A stretch of DNA of 64,000 bases from DATJGR01 sp963812255 (GTDB taxonomy: Bacteria; Pseudomonadota; Gammaproteobacteria; Pseudomonadales; Azotimanducaceae), in assembly GCA_963812255.1 (NCBI GenBank), contig CAWEUM010000001.1, positions 124,001 through 188,000 on the forward strand, read 5' to 3'. This document shows, one piece after another, positions 1 through 8,713 of this stretch (positions are counted from its first letter, which is position 1; every line of letters begins with the position of its first letter). The notes beneath the pieces were generated by a model that searched no databases, had not been told where the DNA came from, and was given only the letters and a program-made list of their open reading frames with translations. The position numbers and the translations under genes are program-made.

Positions 1-162
1 GTCGCCGGTTCGCAGTTCCACAACCACGGGCTGCTGCAACGGCAACGGTGTCGCGGCCCAATGATGCAGGTACGCAACGCAACCGACTCCGAGCAGCAGC
101 AACAACGACAGTCCAATTGCAACACTACTTGCAGCGTTCTTGGCGACACTACGCCGGACCAA
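1..162 (-). CDS. mltG: MltG-like endolytic murein transglycosylase, N-terminus only
   Basis: Partial gene cut by the left window edge; 54 codons are visible. The reading gives a short basic N-terminus (LVRRSVAKN), a hydrophobic anchor rich in Leu/Val/Gly (about residues 11-27) and then a proline-rich stretch with PLPLQQPVVVEL. This matches the start of MltG, an inner-membrane enzyme that cuts nascent glycan strands. The TTG at 162 is the only reasonable start between the upstream stop and the anchor, and it follows GGAG by about 7 nt. Position after fabF is the usual one for mltG in gammaproteobacteria, although pabC normally lies between and is absent. The catalytic domain is outside the window, so the call rests on the N-terminus plus context. 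Confidence 0.7.
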   Translation of the reverse strand, partial: MVRRSVAKNAASSVAIGLSLLLLLGVGCVAYLHHWAATPLPLQQPVVVELRTGD

Positions 163-258
163 AGCACGTCTCCGATACGGCCAGGATATCGAACGCGATT
201 GTACCGGGTTGCAGAAGCTGGCCTGGAAAATTCACGAGGGCGCGAACCGCCCGTTCGG

Positions 259-1497
259 TCAGTGGAGCTTGCGGAAGATCAACGTCCCGTTGGTGCCACC
301 GAATCCGAACGAGTTCGACAGCACCGCATCGATCGGCATGTCGCGCGCGACGTTTGCAACGTAGTCCAGATCACAGCCCTCGCCGGGGTTATCCAGATTG
401 ATTGTCGGCGGCGAGCGCTGATCGCGGATCGCCAACACCGAGAATATCGCTTCAACGGCACCCGCCGCACCGAGCAGATGCCCGATCATCGACTTCGTCG
501 AATGCACCGCGACCTTCGTATCAGCGCCAAACAATGTCTTGATTGCGCGCGTTTCAGCGACATCGCCCTGCGGCGTCGAAGTGCCGTGCGCATTGATGTA
601 CTGCACGTCGGCGGGCGCAAGCTTCGCGTCGTTCAAGGCATTGCGCATCGCCGCCACAGCACCTGCACCATCGTCCGGAGGGGCCGTGATGTGATGCGCA
701 TCGCCGCTCATCCCGAAACCGACAATCTCGCAATAGATCCGCGCACCGCGCGCCTTGGCCCGTTCGTACTCCTCCAGGACCAGCACGCCTGCGCCATCGC
801 CCAGCACGAAGCCGTCGCGGTCGCGGTCCCAGGGCCGGCTCGCGGCGGCTGGATTATCGTTACGCGTCGACAACGCTTTCATCGACGCAAACGCAGCGAG
901 CGTCACCGGTGACGTCGCCATTTCGGCACCGCCCGCAATCATCACGTCGGCCTCGCCGTACTGGATCATGCGCATGCTGAAGCCGATGTTGTGGGTACCG
1001 GTCGTACACGCTGTGACGATCGCGATGTTCGGGCCGCGAAAGCCGTAACGAATGGACACGTTTCCCGAAATCATGTTGATCACGCTCGCCGGAACGAAGA
1101 ACGGCGACACGCGCCGCGGCCCGCTCTCGAGCAACACCGAGTGGGTCTCTTCGATCGTCAGAATGCCACCGATACCGGAACCAATGGCAACACCGTACCG
1201 ATCGCCGTCGGCTGGATGCGCTGAGATACCCGCGTCGGAGATTGCCTGCACCGCTGCAGCCATACCGTAACGAATGAACGGATCGACCCGGCGCGCTTCC
1301 TTCCTTTCCATGTACAGCGCGGCGTCGAAGCCCTTCACCGAGGAGCTGAATTTCACCGTGTGGTGCGTCGTGTCGAAAGTCTCAATGAGGCTCGCGCCAC
1401 TCTCGCCGTTCAGCGCGTTCGTCCACGACTCCGCCACAGTATTGCCGATGGGAGTCAACATGCCGACGCCGGTCACGACGACGCGTCGTTTACTCAT
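259..1497 (-). CDS. fabF: 3-oxoacyl-[ACP] synthase II (KAS II)
   Basis: Condensing enzyme of type II fatty-acid synthesis: joins malonyl-ACP to acyl-ACP in the cytoplasm. The 412-residue protein has the usual family length. The thiolase-fold triad is intact: Cys164 in TACTTG, His304 in NAHGTST and His340 in KSMIGHLLGAAG. The N-terminal RRVVVTGVG and C-terminal NSFGFGGTNG are typical of FabF. It lies downstream of acpP on the same strand, separated by about 120 nt that contain a hairpin, and upstream of mltG. The start ATG at 1497 agrees with family alignments. No anomaly seen. Confidence 0.98.
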   Translation of the reverse strand: MSKRRVVVTGVGMLTPIGNTVAESWTNALNGESGASLIETFDTTHHTVKFSSSVKGFDAALYMERKEARRVDPFIRYGMAAAVQAISDAGISAHPADGDRYGVAIGSGIGGILTIEETHSVLLESGPRRVSPFFVPASVINMISGNVSIRYGFRGPNIAIVTACTTGTHNIGFSMRMIQYGEADVMIAGGAEMATSPVTLAAFASMKALSTRNDNPAAASRPWDRDRDGFVLGDGAGVLVLEEYERAKARGARIYCEIVGFGMSGDAHHITAPPDDGAGAVAAMRNALNDAKLAPADVQYINAHGTSTPQGDVAETRAIKTLFGADTKVAVHSTKSMIGHLLGAAGAVEAIFSVLAIRDQRSPPTINLDNPGEGCDLDYVANVARDMPIDAVLSNSFGFGGTNGTLIFRKLH

Positions 1498-1553
1498 TCA
1501 GCGAAACCCCCAGACATCGACAGGTGTTGGCAGTCTTGAAGATTGGATGGATG

Positions 1554-1586
1554 AAAGCCGCACTACCTGGTAGTAGATGCGGCTTT
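1554..1586 (-). other. Hairpin between acpP and fabF
   Basis: Inverted repeat in the acpP-fabF gap. Outer arms AAAGCCGC/GCGGCTTT (8 bp) enclose a 4-nt bulge and an inner 6-bp stem ACTACC/GGTAGT with a 1-nt spacer as written. No long U-run follows on the minus strand. It is therefore more likely an attenuator or RNA-processing/stability hairpin that tunes acpP over fabF than a strong terminator. The function is inference. Confidence 0.5.
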
Positions 1587-1620
1587 GACGATCGTGACAA
1601 GTGAAGCGAAAGTGAAGATC

Positions 1621-1854
1621 CTACTGATGCGCCAAAATGTAGTTGATGGCGTCCTTGACGGTGGTGATCTTCTCGGCTTCTTCATCCGGGATTTCCGTCT
1701 CGAATTCTTCTTCGAGAGCCATCACCAGCTCCACCGTGTCGAGGGAGTCGGCACCGAGATCTTCAACGAAGGACGCTTCGTCTTTGACTTCGTCTTCCTT
1801 GACGCCCAACTGCTCACAGATCAGTTTTTTTACGCGTTCTTCAACACTGCTCAT
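1621..1854 (-). CDS. acpP: Acyl carrier protein
   Basis: Small acidic carrier (77 residues) that holds growing acyl chains on a 4'-phosphopantetheine arm. Ser37 in GADSLDTVELV is the attachment site. The protein has the standard four-helix pattern: SVEERVKKLI, then the DSL helix, then a C-terminal helix ending INYILAHQ. An in-frame extension upstream exists, but ATG at 1854 is preceded by a GGAGAAGG-type ribosome site and matches the family start. It sits between fabG and fabF. A hairpin follows the gene, which could give AcpP the high stoichiometry it normally needs. Confidence 0.98.
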   Translation of the reverse strand: MSSVEERVKKLICEQLGVKEDEVKDEASFVEDLGADSLDTVELVMALEEEFETEIPDEEAEKITTVKDAINYILAHQ

Positions 1855-1950
1855 GGTTAAGCCTTCTCCCAAATGTTCGAATGCGCTGCAGCAGGGCAGC
1901 GCGTAGTTTATAGAGGGTGGATACACGCTTCAAGCAAGCTCACGACGCGC

Positions 1951-2697
1951 CTAACCCATGTAGAGCCCGCCGTTTATGTGAATCGTCTCCCCCGTTATAT
2001 ACGCCGCCGCATCGCTCACGAGGAACGCAACGACATGCGCAATTTCTTCAACGTTGCCCATGCGTCCCAACGGAATGCGCGCGAGCATCGCCTGTTTCTG
2101 TTCTTCCGTCAGCGCCCGTGTCATGTCGGTCTCAACAAAACCCGGCGCCACTGCATTGACGGTAATGTTGCGCGAGCCGACCTCCTGTGCAAGCGCCCGC
2201 GTAAATCCCTCGATCGCCGCCTTTGATGCGACATAGTTGGATTGTCCAGGATTGCCCATGCGGCCGACCACCGAACTGACATTCACGATGCGTCCCCAGC
2301 GCGCCCGCGTCATCCCCCGCAACAACGGTTTGCACAAGCGATATACACCCGACAGGTTGGTATCGATCACCGTACTCCATTCGGTTTCGCTCATGCGCAA
2401 CAGCAGGTTGTCGCGCGTAACGCCCGCATTGTTGACGAGAATCAGCGGGACGATGTCTTCTGCCTTCAGGTGATCATTGAGTTCCTCAACTGACGCGGGA
2501 TCGTCGACGCGCGCGATGAATGCCCGACCCGCTATGCCTGCCTGCGCGAGGTGTCCTTCAATCGATTCGACACCTTCGCTGCTGGTCGCCGTGCCGATCA
2601 CGAACACACCGTCGCGACCCAGGCGCTCGACAATGGCGCGGCCAATTCCGCGGCTGGCGCCTGTCACCAGTGCGGACTTGCGTGGCGCGTCAGCCAC
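1951..2697 (-). CDS. fabG: 3-oxoacyl-[ACP] reductase
   Basis: NADPH-dependent reduction of 3-ketoacyl-ACP in each elongation cycle. The 248-residue SDR has the dinucleotide motif TGASRGIG, NNAGVTRDN, the catalytic Ser in NVSSVVG, the YxxxK pair in YVASK, and the substrate-loop NAVAPGFVETDMT. The start chosen is GTG at 2697: it puts the glycine motif at the usual distance, follows AGAGGT, and overlaps the fabD stop by 8 nt (GTGGCTGA). The longer in-frame extension to 2838 would lie wholly inside fabD and is not supported. Confidence 0.96.
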   Translation of the reverse strand: MADAPRKSALVTGASRGIGRAIVERLGRDGVFVIGTATSSEGVESIEGHLAQAGIAGRAFIARVDDPASVEELNDHLKAEDIVPLILVNNAGVTRDNLLLRMSETEWSTVIDTNLSGVYRLCKPLLRGMTRARWGRIVNVSSVVGRMGNPGQSNYVASKAAIEGFTRALAQEVGSRNITVNAVAPGFVETDMTRALTEEQKQAMLARIPLGRMGNVEEIAHVVAFLVSDAAAYITGETIHINGGLYMG

Positions 2698-3622
2698 GAC
2701 CGACCTCTGCCAGCGCCGCATCGAATGCATCGGCCGTCGCAAGCCCAGCGGTGGTGATTGAACGATCGATTCGTTTGATGAGTCCGCTGAGCACTTTGCC
2801 GGGGCCGCATTCGACGAGCACCGTGGCGCCACTGGCAACCATCATCTCGACGCATTGCGTCCAGCGCACCGGCTTGGAGAGTTGCGCGACGAGGTTGAGG
2901 CGAATCTGGTTCGGTTCGCTGCTGGAGGTTGCATCGACGTTCTGTACAACCGGCACGTTGGGCGCCATGAACTGTGTCTCCGCCAGCGCCTCGGCGAACT
3001 CCACCGCGACGGGTGCCATCAACGGACTGTGGGAAGGCACACTGACGGCAAGTTTGATCGCGCGTTTCGCACCTGCCGCGACCAGGCGCTCGATGGCGGC
3101 GTCCACCGCCTGCATCTCGCCTGCAATCACGATCTGCCCCGGCGCATTGATGTTCGCTGGCGTCACGACCCCACCGACCGAGGCGCAACATCGACAGACT
3201 TCGGCTTCGTCGAGGCCGAGAATTGCCGCCATCGCACCTGCACCGGCTGGCACCGCGGCCTGCATCAAGCGGCCGCGCAAGTGGACGAGTTTGACCGCAT
3301 CGGCGAACGCTATCGCACCCGCCGCCACCAATGCCGAATATTCACCCAGACTGTGGCCGGCCATGACCGACGGCGCGGCGCCGCCGTGCTCGACCCAGCA
3401 GCGCCACAACGCAACGCTCGAGGTCAGCAGCGCGGGTTGGGTCACCTCGGTGCGATTGAGCTCAGCATCCGGTCCGTCGATCACGATCGTGCGCAGCGCG
3501 ACGCCGATTGCGTCTTCGGCTTCCGCAAAGCACGCGCGTACGGCCGGTTCGCGGTCGAGGAAGTCGCGCAGCATTCCGACTTCCTGCGAGCCTTGACCGG
3601 GAAAGACAAATCCATTGGTCAT
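2690..3622 (-). CDS. fabD: Malonyl-CoA:ACP transacylase
   Basis: Transfers malonyl groups from CoA to ACP. The 310-residue protein shows FVFPGQGSQ at the N-terminus, the nucleophile Ser91 in GHSLGE and catalytic His198 in VPSHSPLM. It is translationally coupled to fabG by an 8-nt overlap. In many gammaproteobacteria plsX and fabH lie between rpmF and fabD; here they are missing and rpmF is the direct upstream neighbour. No clear Shine-Dalgarno is seen before the ATG at 3622. Confidence 0.97.
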   Translation of the reverse strand: MTNGFVFPGQGSQEVGMLRDFLDREPAVRACFAEAEDAIGVALRTIVIDGPDAELNRTEVTQPALLTSSVALWRCWVEHGGAAPSVMAGHSLGEYSALVAAGAIAFADAVKLVHLRGRLMQAAVPAGAGAMAAILGLDEAEVCRCCASVGGVVTPANINAPGQIVIAGEMQAVDAAIERLVAAGAKRAIKLAVSVPSHSPLMAPVAVEFAEALAETQFMAPNVPVVQNVDATSSSEPNQIRLNLVAQLSKPVRWTQCVEMMVASGATVLVECGPGKVLSGLIKRIDRSITTAGLATADAFDAALAEVGRG

Positions 3623-3705
3623 GCTGTCACGCCCATTCAGTCGTAAACGGACTCTCTGCGCGCGTGATCAGATCCGAACAGCGACGCGACGCGCTGAACG
3701 ACGAG

Positions 3706-3876
3706 TCATCGATCGAGAACTTTCTTGCCGCGATAGAAACCATCCGCTGTCACATGGTGACGGCGATGAGTTTCTCCAGTCGTGGGGTCGATCGATAGTG
3801 TGGGTGACTTCAATGCATCGTGAGAGCGGCGCTGGTCGCGGCGCGCTCGGCTCTTTCGATTCTGTTGTACCGCCAT
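3706..3876 (-). CDS. rpmF: 50S ribosomal protein L32
   Basis: 56-residue basic protein read directly from the minus strand: MAVQQNRKSRARRDQRR at the start, a central SPTLSIDPTTGE segment and the ending FYRGKKVLDR. This is the L32 signature and length for gammaproteobacteria lacking the Cys4 zinc site. GGAG lies about 11 nt before the ATG. It follows yceD, its near-universal partner, by 32 nt, and precedes fabD. Confidence 0.95.
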   Translation of the reverse strand: MAVQQNRKSRARRDQRRSHDALKSPTLSIDPTTGETHRRHHVTADGFYRGKKVLDR

Positions 3877-3908
3877 GGCTCAATGCTCCGATGGTCGCAA
3901 ATAAGTAT

Positions 3909-4439
3909 TCAATCGCTACGATTCTTCAATCCCGCGAGTACCCCGAACGGGTTGCCTGGCGGGGACTGCTTCAATCCCGCGGGTTCGGTGGCGGGATAGC
4001 TCAATTCCGGTCGATTCGGACATGCGTCATACGCCTCGCAAATCTGGCTCGGCAACGCCAGCAGCATATCGTCTTCCACCAGATCCACGATCGACACGTG
4101 GTCGTCCACCAAAACGAATGGGTCGAGTGCGCCGGCAACGTCGTCAGCCTGCTCATCGGACCTCACCACGCACAGATCGATTACGACCTCGAGCGCGCGC
4201 TCAACCGGCTCGAGACACCGCTGGCATTCCAGTGTCGGTGCAAACCGCACGAAACCTTCCACGCGACAACGGCCTTCGTCGTCGCGCCTGAACGCCAAGT
4301 CGATCCGCGCGCTGTCGCCGGCGAGCACAATTTCACTGAGTCGCGGAAAAGCGTTTACGGGGATCTCGCCGGTGAACGAGCCACGCGTTCGGGCCAACTC
4401 GTGCGGCGAGACCGCGTCCGTGCGGGCCAGGTTCGACAT
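3909..4439 (-). CDS. yceD: YceD/DUF177 family protein
   Basis: 176-residue DUF177 protein, a family linked to 23S rRNA maturation and almost always encoded next to rpmF. Recognisable features are the conserved LECQRCLEP block, the acidic VRSDEQAD segment and LVEDDMLLALPSQICE near the C-terminus. The start is ATG at 4439; an in-frame upstream ATG at 4463 would lie upstream of the promoter-like hexamers. First gene of the yceD-rpmF-fab operon. Confidence 0.92.
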   Translation of the reverse strand: MSNLARTDAVSPHELARTRGSFTGEIPVNAFPRLSEIVLAGDSARIDLAFRRDDEGRCRVEGFVRFAPTLECQRCLEPVERALEVVIDLCVVRSDEQADDVAGALDPFVLVDDHVSIVDLVEDDMLLALPSQICEAYDACPNRPELSYPATEPAGLKQSPPGNPFGVLAGLKNRSD

Positions 4440-4447
4440 AGGCGCGC

Positions 4448-4476
4448 ATGATAGGGACGCCATTTTGAGGTGTCAA
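4448..4476 (-). promoter_or_regulatory. Sigma-70-type promoter of the yceD-rpmF-fab operon
   Basis: Read on the minus strand: -35 TTGACA (4476-4471), a 17-nt spacer and -10 TATCAT (4453-4448). The -35 is perfect and the -10 matches 5 of 6. The expected transcription start is near 4441, only 1-2 nt before the yceD ATG at 4439, so this promoter would give an almost leaderless mRNA. Confidence 0.75.
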
Positions 4477-4523
4477 AGCAATTCGATTCCCCGAACAGCG
4501 CTAACTATCGAGAATCGTTGGCA

Positions 4524-5492
4524 TTATCGAACCGTGTCTGCCAGCAGCCGCCACGCCTCGGTGAAATCGTCGGGCACCGGCGCGTCGAAACGGCGCGGTC
4601 GCCCATTGACCGGCACCGTCACCGAACTCGCATGCAGACAGAGCCGCCGCACCCCCGCCGCCCGACTCAACGCGAGCTGCTGTTGCGACGCATACTTCTC
4701 GTCGCCGACGACGGGGTGCCCGGACACCTGGCTATGCACCCGGATCTGATGCGTGCGGCCCGTGTGCGGATGCGCCCTGACCCAACTCACACCCTCGCCG
4801 CCTTCGACAAGGCTGAACTCGGTACGTGCGGGTTTGGCGTTCGCGCGCACGCGTACCCTTCGTTCACCGCTCCGCGTGACGTACTTCTCCAGTTGCGCTC
4901 GAACGCTGCGCAGCTTTCGCGGCCAACCCCCGTAAACGAGCGCGTCATAGGTCTTCGCAACTGTCCCGTCACGAAATGCGGTATGCAGCGCAAGCAGCGC
5001 CGCTCGGTTGCGCGCGAGCACCAGGCATCCGGACGTATCGCGGTCCAAACGATGCGCCAGTTCCAGACCTGGTTCGTTTGGAAGGAGCGTCCGAAACGTT
5101 TCGATCACACCATGGTCGATACCGCTTCCGCCGTGAACTGCGGTCCCCGCGGGCTTGTCGATGACGATCACGTTGGTGTCCTGATAGATGATGCGGGCAG
5201 CCAGTTGATCGAGCAGCTTCCGGTTCGGCGACGGCATCTGGCCCGGCACAGGTCCGTGCCACGGCGGAATCCTGACGAGATCGGTCGCCCTCAGACGGTA
5301 GTCGGGTTTGATACGACCGCCGTTGACTCTGACCTCCCCCTTGCGGAGCATTCCGTACACGCGACTGCGCGGCACGCTGGCGAGTTGGCCGAGCAGGAAA
5401 TTGTCGATGCGTTGACCGGCTGCATCACCCACCTCGACCTGACGCGCAGCGCGCGCAGGACCTGCGGTTGGATCTGTGCCTGGTTCCGACAA
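4524..5492 (-). CDS. rluC: 23S rRNA pseudouridine synthase, RluC type
   Basis: Isomerises uridines of 23S rRNA (955/2504/2580 in E. coli RluC). The 322-residue protein has an N-terminal S4 RNA-binding domain (about 26-75) and a RluA-family catalytic domain with Asp150 in HRLDRDTSG, plus IDKPAGTAVHGG and HTGRTHQIRVH. Start: TTG at 5492, 8 nt after AGGAAA, gives the family length; the open frame continues upstream to 5687 but without RluC-like sequence. Divergent from rne, as in E. coli and Pseudomonas. Confidence 0.93.
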   Translation of the reverse strand: MSEPGTDPTAGPARAARQVEVGDAAGQRIDNFLLGQLASVPRSRVYGMLRKGEVRVNGGRIKPDYRLRATDLVRIPPWHGPVPGQMPSPNRKLLDQLAARIIYQDTNVIVIDKPAGTAVHGGSGIDHGVIETFRTLLPNEPGLELAHRLDRDTSGCLVLARNRAALLALHTAFRDGTVAKTYDALVYGGWPRKLRSVRAQLEKYVTRSGERRVRVRANAKPARTEFSLVEGGEGVSWVRAHPHTGRTHQIRVHSQVSGHPVVGDEKYASQQQLALSRAAGVRRLCLHASSVTVPVNGRPRRFDAPVPDDFTEAWRLLADTVR

Positions 5493-5508
5493 ATGCTTTT
5501 CCTGGCGA

Positions 5509-5537
5509 TTGAAGTACTTAAAAGGCGCTGCTATATT
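5509..5537 (+). promoter_or_regulatory. Sigma-70-type promoter of rne
   Basis: TTGAAG (5509-5514), exactly 17 nt, TATATT (5532-5537). Good matches to both hexamers, oriented toward rne. Start would be near 5544, giving a leader of roughly 430 nt. It lies just upstream of the divergent rluC start. Confidence 0.7.
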
Positions 5538-5543
5538 CCGTCC

Positions 5544-5976
5544 GCTTTGCCGCCCGCTGCGTCTGGCAGCGGAACACGCGACAAAACACGGGATTGACGC
5601 AGGATGCCGTTGACTTAGAGGACATTCTGCATCATAGGGCGGCAATTGACAGCGATCTGTCCCCGCCATAAGACAACGCGCCGACATTCATAACGAGCGC
5701 GTTGACGAGAGGAAAGAACATCGACTGCGGCGGCATTCATCACCGTCGCATACCGTTGCAACAAGAAGGCGCTCCGCAAAAAATGTGGAGCGAATCAGTA
5801 TCAGAACAGCGATAGCTCAGTCCCCGAGCATCAAGAAGACGCAGCCGCTCATCCGCCGTCTCCGCTGCTTTTACATCACCTGAACTGAAGCCCGTGGCGA
5901 TCTGCGCCGCGTGCCCTGCTTTCCGAAACGTCAGCGCATTCGTTGTGGCGATCAGGCCCACAATGGAACGCATAAC
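5544..5976 (+). promoter_or_regulatory. Long 5' leader of rne with stem-loop
   Basis: About 430 nt of untranslated sequence precede rne. E. coli rne also has a long (about 360 nt) leader whose hairpins are the target of RNase E autoregulation. The clearest structure here is at 5770-5792: CGCTCCGCA pairs with TGTGGAGCG over 9 bp (one G-U) around an AAAAA loop. A second weaker stem uses GCTC/GAGC near 5815-5829. No supported coding frame was found in the leader. The autoregulatory role is inferred from position and length. Confidence 0.55.
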
Positions 5977-8694
5977 ATGAAGAGAATGCTTATCAACGCA
6001 ACGCAGGCCGAAGAGGTTCGCGTTGCGCTCGTCGATGGCCAGAGAATCTATGACCTGGATATCGAGAACCGCGGCCGCGAACAGAAAAAATCCAGCATCT
6101 ACAAAGCCCGCATCACGCGGGTGGAACCCAGCCTCGAGGCTGCGTTCGTAGAGTTCGGATCGGAACGACACGGCTTCCTGCCGCTGAAGGAAATCTCGCG
6201 CAGTTACTTCACCAAGAAAGGTGCCGAAGGCAAACGCAGCATCCAGGACCTGATCGAGGAAGGCCAGGAAATGGTCGTGCAGGTCGATAAAGAAGAACGC
6301 GGCACGAAAGGCGCAGCGTTATCGACCTTCATCAGCCTAGCCGGTCGATATCTCGTGCTGATGCCGAACAATCCGCGCGCCGGCGGCATTTCGCGCCGCA
6401 TCGAAGGCGATGACCGCGATCTGTTGCGCGATGCGCTATCGCAACTGAACCTGCCCGAAGGCATGGGTGTGATCGTGCGCACCGCCGGCATCGGCCGCAG
6501 CCCCGAAGAACTGCAATCCGACTGCGACTATCTCGTGCAGCTTTGGGAAGCAATCGGCAAAGCGGCCGACTCGGAGAAGACGCCAGCGCTGTTGTATCAG
6601 GAAAACAACGTGATTCTGCGCGCGATCCGCGACAATCTGCGTTCCGACGTCGGTGAAGTGTTGATCGATCAGAAGGAAGCCTACGATGAAGCACAGGCGT
6701 TCATCGATCAGGTGATGCCGAACTTCAAAGACCGCATCAAACTCTATAACGACAACGTTCCGTTGTTCTCCCGATATCAGATCGAATCGCAGATCGAGTC
6801 TGCATTCCAGCGCACCGTGCGCCTGCCGTCTGGCGGCAGCCTCGTCATCGACCCGACCGAGGCGCTGGTATCGATCGACATCAACTCCGCGCGCGCGACC
6901 AAAGGCGCGGACATCGAAGAAACCGCTTTGAACACCAATCTCGAAGCGGCCGAGGAAGTCGCACGCCAATTGCGGCTGCGCGATGTCGGCGGGCTGATCG
7001 TGATCGACTTCATCGACATGGCCAGCATCAAGAATCAGCGCGCGGTGGAAAATCGAATGCGCGAGGTACTCGAATCCGACCGTGCGCGCGTGCAGGTCGG
7101 ACGCATCTCGCGGTTTGGTCTGATGGAGATGTCGCGCCAACGTTTGCGCCCGTCGCTCGAAGAGATCACGACAGAATTGTGCCCGCGCTGCAGCGGTCAG
7201 GGACGCATCCGCGATGTTCGTTCACTTGCCCTCGGTATTCTGCGCGTGATGGAAGAAGAGGCGTTGAAAGAACGCAGCTCTATGGTTCGCGCGATCGTCC
7301 CACTGAACGTCGGATCGTACCTGCTCAACGAAAAACGCCGCGATGTTGCCGAGATCGAACGCCGCACCAACACCCATCTGGTCATCGTTCCAACCGACCG
7401 GCTGGAGACGCCGCACTATGAAGTGCAGCGCATTCGCGATGATCTGGCTGACGCCGAAGCAAGCATTGCCAGCTACGAGCTCGCGGAAGCGCCGCTCGCC
7501 GACGACGGCGTTATTGGATCACCGGAACCGCAGCGCCCGGCGCGCCCGCAGGAAGCAGTCGTGCGACCCGTGGCCCCGCCACCGCCACAGGTCCAACCTC
7601 AGCCTTCACCGCAACCAGTCCCGATGGCACTTTCCGCACAGACGGAGTCGGGTCTGTTGAGCCGGATATTCGGCTCACTGTTCAAGAAAGAGCCTCAACC
7701 GGGCCCCATACCGGCGCCCGCACAGAGCGACCGGCAATCGCGATCCGCCAGTCAAACGACCGAATCGCGGCGCAACGATACCGGGCGACCCGACGCATCA
7801 GGCGGTACCGGGCCACGATCTGCCGAGCGATCGCGGCGTGGCCGCGGCGGAAGATCGCGTTCGGGACCGAAATCCGGTGAACGTGCCGAACGCACACCCG
7901 ATTCGTCGGCATCCGAAGGGAACAGTAGGGGTGCCCGAGCCCGCCAAGACAGTGCCAGGCCCGACACCGCCAAAGACGATACATCCGCGGCCAAACCGGC
8001 AACCGCGCGCAACCGCGAGCGACGCCGCCGCGCTGACGACGACTCGGCCCGCAAGCCGCGCCCAGAGCAATCATCTGAACCAAATGAGCCGACGACCGCG
8101 ACTGAACCTCACACCCGCGGACCCGTACGGGAATCCGTTCGGGAATCCGCCGGCGAAAGCGTTCGAGACGGCGCGAGTGAGCCGCGCCACGAACACGGTG
8201 ACCGCCCGCGCGCCGAGGACAACCGCGAAGGCCGCACCCGCAATGTCGACGAAGACCGCACACCGCCGGATCTCGATCAGAGTAAGCGACGGCCGCGGCG
8301 GGACCGGGCGTCTGTGGCACGTAACCAGAGCGGCCAGACCGACGGCAGACCCGTCGGACAGCAAATCGGAACGTCGGTCGACGTTGTCGCGCCGGAACAC
8401 GCGAATTCGCCGGTTGCACCCGCTTTTGACACCGAACCACCACGCGTCATCGATGCCGCGACGGCCAACGCGAGCTCCGCCCAATCCGACCCAGTTGTAT
8501 CAGTCGAAGCCGAGGGTCAGCCAAAGGCCGTGGCACCGGCGATCGCGGTCGTATCGCCAATCGCGGTGACGTTCGAACAGGAGCCCGAACAGCCCGCAGG
8601 CAGAGCCGCCAACGATCCTCGTGAGGTGCGCAAACGCGAGCGCGAAGCGCGTCTACGTCAAGAAGGCGTGATCAGCGAACGCAGCCCGGAATGA
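5977..8694 (+). CDS. rne: Ribonuclease E
   Basis: Endoribonuclease and degradosome scaffold, 905 residues. The N-terminal half is canonical: MKRMLINATQ start, S1 domain about 36-125, 5' sensor/RNase H region, magnesium-site Asp301 (SIDINSARATKG) and Asp344 (IVIDFID), and the zinc link Cys402/Cys405 in CPRCSGQGR. From about residue 520 the protein is low complexity: a Pro/Gln segment, then long Arg/Glu/Asp/Ser-rich disordered sequence, as expected for an RNA-binding and partner-recruiting tail. A short amphipathic stretch LLSRIFGSLFK (about 560) resembles the membrane-targeting helix of E. coli RNase E. ATG at 5977 is chosen over the in-frame 5911 because MKRMLINA is the conserved start. Confidence 0.97.
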   Translation: MKRMLINATQAEEVRVALVDGQRIYDLDIENRGREQKKSSIYKARITRVEPSLEAAFVEFGSERHGFLPLKEISRSYFTKKGAEGKRSIQDLIEEGQEMVVQVDKEERGTKGAALSTFISLAGRYLVLMPNNPRAGGISRRIEGDDRDLLRDALSQLNLPEGMGVIVRTAGIGRSPEELQSDCDYLVQLWEAIGKAADSEKTPALLYQENNVILRAIRDNLRSDVGEVLIDQKEAYDEAQAFIDQVMPNFKDRIKLYNDNVPLFSRYQIESQIESAFQRTVRLPSGGSLVIDPTEALVSIDINSARATKGADIEETALNTNLEAAEEVARQLRLRDVGGLIVIDFIDMASIKNQRAVENRMREVLESDRARVQVGRISRFGLMEMSRQRLRPSLEEITTELCPRCSGQGRIRDVRSLALGILRVMEEEALKERSSMVRAIVPLNVGSYLLNEKRRDVAEIERRTNTHLVIVPTDRLETPHYEVQRIRDDLADAEASIASYELAEAPLADDGVIGSPEPQRPARPQEAVVRPVAPPPPQVQPQPSPQPVPMALSAQTESGLLSRIFGSLFKKEPQPGPIPAPAQSDRQSRSASQTTESRRNDTGRPDASGGTGPRSAERSRRGRGGRSRSGPKSGERAERTPDSSASEGNSRGARARQDSARPDTAKDDTSAAKPATARNRERRRRADDDSARKPRPEQSSEPNEPTTATEPHTRGPVRESVRESAGESVRDGASEPRHEHGDRPRAEDNREGRTRNVDEDRTPPDLDQSKRRPRRDRASVARNQSGQTDGRPVGQQIGTSVDVVAPEHANSPVAPAFDTEPPRVIDAATANASSAQSDPVVSVEAEGQPKAVAPAIAVVSPIAVTFEQEPEQPAGRAANDPREVRKREREARLRQEGVISERSPE

Positions 8695-8713
8695 CCAGCG
8701 CAGTGTAGGAAGC

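Noticed and set aside
163..258. Possible remnant of pabC between fabF and mltG
   Set aside because: The gap is only 96 bp and carries no pabC-like sequence.
2520..3596. Plus-strand frame of 358 codons over fabG/fabD
   Set aside because: Shadow of well-supported genes; Ser/Ala/Arg-biased composition.
5842..5876. GCAGC/GCTGC hairpin before TTTT in the rne leader as a terminator
   Set aside because: The arms are only 5 bp around a long loop with a mismatch; too weak to call.
7838..8569. Frame of 243 codons inside the rne tail
   Set aside because: Out-of-frame reading of an Arg-rich disordered region; explained by codon bias.
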